A stretch of DNA of 31,932 nucleotides from a virus, in the IMG/VR virus record IMGVR_UViG_3300009537_000095, positions 1-31,932 of that record; one strand, written 5' to 3'. Made by a program: the position numbers and the translations under genes. The notes beneath the pieces are model-generated. The model was not told the origin of the DNA. It was given only the letters and a program-made list of their open reading frames with translations, and searched no databases. Shown here piece by piece: positions 29,872 through 31,932 of this stretch. Position 1 is the first letter of the stretch, and each line of letters begins with the position of its first letter.

Positions 29872-31854
29872 ATGGCTTCCCTTATAGAGCGCTCCGTCAC
29901 CCAGGAGATCGCCATGCCGGGCAACGAGGGGGTCGATTTCGACGCCAAAAACGACCCACGCGGCATGGCCGGCGAAGATACGCTCAAGAGGTTTGAGTAC
30001 TATGCTGACTCCCTCAAGAACCACTTCGAGGACGCGGAGAAGTGGTGGAAAATGTATCTGCTCATACGCAAGCAGAGCTTCAAGCCGTGGGAGTATTGGC
30101 GCAACAAGATCACGACCGCGCATCCAAACACCGTGATAGAGGTGTCCACGGCCCATCTGGTCTCTCAGGTGTTCTCGCACAGTCCGCCCATTGCCCCCGA
30201 GAGCACGATGGCTATCGGCTCCGAGGCTCTAGAGGCTCGCATGACCAAGTGGTTCGCCTACCAGCTTCGCATGAACAAGTTTAGACGCGAGCTCGAGCTA
30301 TTTGTTCGCGAGATGCTCGTGCAGTCCATTGCCGTCAGGAAAAATGCGCTGATCGAGCGGTCCAGGGAGATTATCTTCTTTCCTGGGGAGGCTCTGGCCG
30401 AGGAGTTCGACGAAAAACTACGCACCGTGGTCATGGAAATGGGCGCCAAGCCACCGCAGCCTGAGGAGTTCGAGGATAAGCAGTCCTTTATGCAGGCATT
30501 TGAGGAATTTCGCAAGGCCGTTAACGGAGCGTCGGACATTGGCCTCCCAGAGATGCCGGTTGCCGGGCCCAGGAAGATTACTCAGTTCAAGGGCGCGGGC
30601 TGGAAGCGAATCTCAATGTTCAACTTCTTTTACGACCCCGCCGTCTCGCACGACGAAGCCGAAGACTACATCCTGGCGTCCAGTGCTGATGAAAAGTGGG
30701 TGCGCAAAAACGCCATGGGAGAGAGCTCCCCGTTCGACCCTGACATGGTGGAGCGAGCCCTGGCCAACGGAACAAAAGAGCGTGGTGACATGTTCAACGC
30801 GCAGACCGGAGGCAACCAGTTCGAGGAGCGTCTGGCGCGGGCCCTATCGTCATCCAGCGTAGACTCAGGTAGAGAACATCCAGGCAAAAAGAAGCCGATC
30901 ATTCTCCTGGAGCACTACTACCCAGCGAGCAAAGTCCCATACCGAGTGGTGCTGAACGGCCTCTGTATAAACAGACGGAAGACCAACCCGTTCAACCACG
31001 GTGACTTTCCGTTCACGATCGCCACCAATGCCAACGTGCCGTTCATCTCCAGCGGTATTTCGGAGCTGATGCCCGGGGAGTCGCTCTTCAGGGAGACCAA
31101 CAATCTGCGCAGTCTGACTTCGGACGGTGTACTCCTCTCCGTCCTACCAATTTTCTCGCGTATACGTGAGTCCGGCTTGACGGACCTGGCCAAGTTCGTC
31201 GTACCTGGTGCCATCCTGGATTCCGCCCGGGGAAGTAGGGCCATCGAGCAGGTGTCGAAAGTGACCCCGCCGGACACCCTGCGCCACCTCGCGGAGCTGC
31301 GCACCGAAATAGAAGACGCCACCGGCACGTACCCCCAGGCCCGCGGAGCCATAGGCCCAACCAGCGTGACGGCCACGCAGACCGAGCGCAGCTTTCAGGG
31401 CTTGGCCGTCAGGAACCAGCTAAAGCTGCACCGACTGGAGTCGGACCTGTCTACGCTACCGCCTCAATGGCTGTCTATCGCGTACCAGTTTCTTGACGAC
31501 AAGGATATTTCGAGTTTAAACAAATTGCTCGTCAAGGAGCTGACGTCTCAGTACTCCTTGGAAGACTTTTCCCAGGCGATCGGCATGGACTGGGCGTTTC
31601 GGGCGAGCAACATCGTGGCCAACAAAGAGCTTCAGATCTCGAACCTGAAGGACCTGTTAACCATCGGGGTCAACGCCTTCGCGGCCCAGCCAACGAAACC
31701 GGTCTCGTTCGATCGTCTGTACCTGGCCATCGTGGAGAAGACCGATCCAGACCTGGCCGAGCTCATCAAGACCACGCCGGAGGAGGCCCAGCAGCAGCAG
31801 TTGGAGGCCCAGGCGGCCGCCGAGGCCGGCGCGGGCCCCGAGGCATCCGTTTGA
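29872..31854 (+). CDS. Portal protein
   Basis: 660 residues, within the range for podoviral portals. The N-terminus (LKRFEYYADSLKNHFEDAEK then WWKMYLLIRKQSFKPWEYW) is typical of head-tail connecting proteins. So are KNALIERSREIIFFPGEALA and the region NNLRSLTSDGVLLSVLPIF ahead of the long C-terminal helices (ELRTEIEDATGTYPQ, SVTATQTERSFQGL). A Gln/Ala-rich C-terminal tail (EEAQQQQLEAQAAAEAGA) is probably flexible. It forms the dodecameric DNA gate to which the terminase docks, consistent with its position right after the terminase nuclease gene. Confidence 0.75.
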   Translation: MASLIERSVTQEIAMPGNEGVDFDAKNDPRGMAGEDTLKRFEYYADSLKNHFEDAEKWWKMYLLIRKQSFKPWEYWRNKITTAHPNTVIEVSTAHLVSQVFSHSPPIAPESTMAIGSEALEARMTKWFAYQLRMNKFRRELELFVREMLVQSIAVRKNALIERSREIIFFPGEALAEEFDEKLRTVVMEMGAKPPQPEEFEDKQSFMQAFEEFRKAVNGASDIGLPEMPVAGPRKITQFKGAGWKRISMFNFFYDPAVSHDEAEDYILASSADEKWVRKNAMGESSPFDPDMVERALANGTKERGDMFNAQTGGNQFEERLARALSSSSVDSGREHPGKKKPIILLEHYYPASKVPYRVVLNGLCINRRKTNPFNHGDFPFTIATNANVPFISSGISELMPGESLFRETNNLRSLTSDGVLLSVLPIFSRIRESGLTDLAKFVVPGAILDSARGSRAIEQVSKVTPPDTLRHLAELRTEIEDATGTYPQARGAIGPTSVTATQTERSFQGLAVRNQLKLHRLESDLSTLPPQWLSIAYQFLDDKDISSLNKLLVKELTSQYSLEDFSQAIGMDWAFRASNIVANKELQISNLKDLLTIGVNAFAAQPTKPVSFDRLYLAIVEKTDPDLAELIKTTPEEAQQQQLEAQAAAEAGAGPEASV

Positions 31855-31932
31855 TTCCTGTCTGTGTGGGGGTGATTCCTCGGCCTCGGCAGGAGTGTTG
31901 CCGCCACGAGCCGCAGTATCCTGGCTCGCGGA
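31851..31932 (+). CDS. Possible 5' end of the next gene (truncated by window)
   Basis: A TTG overlapping the portal stop (TTGA) opens a frame to the window end, reading MIPVCVGVIPRPRQ and CCRHEPQYPGSR. Only 27 codons are visible, there is no other support, and it may be non-coding. Confidence 0.25.
   Translation, partial: MIPVCVGVIPRPRQECCRHEPQYPGSR

Noticed and set aside
1-31932. tRNA genes, integrase, transposases, classic CRISPR arrays
   Set aside because: I looked for tRNA arms, integrase or transposase motifs and spaced repeats on both strands by eye and found none convincing.

Overview
The window looks like most of the genome of a lytic-type tailed double-stranded DNA phage, probably short-tailed (podovirus-like). 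It is GC-rich and has tightly packed genes, frequent ATGA/GTGA/TTGA start-stop overlaps and clear Shine-Dalgarno sequences, which points to a bacterial host. I see no tRNA, rRNA, CRISPR array, integrase or insertion sequence. The order (terminase and portal at the right end, head-tail adaptor near the left end) suggests a circularly permuted or circular genome. Major capsid, scaffold and DNA polymerase genes would then lie outside the window.

Layout. 1-4460: structural module with a partial carbohydrate-binding/LamG-like protein, a head-tail adaptor, a tail nozzle-like protein, and one small reverse-strand membrane gene wedged in. 4469-6101: a glycoside-hydrolase tail spike candidate with a DUF4214 tail, plus a small structural protein. 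6154-14568: proline- and glycine-rich small virion proteins, two helical proteins, a 1348-residue putative internal/ejection protein and a membrane-anchored coiled-coil protein. 14650-15723: a reverse-strand cassette with an Hjc-type Holliday-junction resolvase. 16046-19384: a cassette of signal-peptide proteins (carbohydrate-binding, holin-like, fibre-like) ending in a trypsin-like lipoprotein. 19381-21075: DUF5664 (dATP/dGTP diphosphohydrolase-type) and an HTH-metallophosphoesterase fusion. 21072-24231: a strong sigma70-type promoter followed by small genes (RHH-like, DUF736-like with an SSB-like acidic tip, a DUF7666-like repeat protein) and a Cas4-like nuclease. 24250-26319: primase-helicase and two small genes. 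26316-31854: terminase large subunit split into separate ATPase and nuclease genes around four other genes (DUF4406, RNA ligase, two unknowns), then the portal.

The most unusual observations are: the split terminase around an RNA ligase cassette; a roughly 40-fold over-represented palindrome GTTTAAAC that recurs in several reading frames and directly before gene starts; a strand-biased GCGCGGGCC 9-mer; an exported fibre/protease cassette; a possible structured RNA at about 24079-24189; and several small genes found only from start/stop overlaps or ribosome-binding sites. Family assignments come from motifs read by eye; no database search was run. Expected counts are rough hand estimates assuming about 58% GC.
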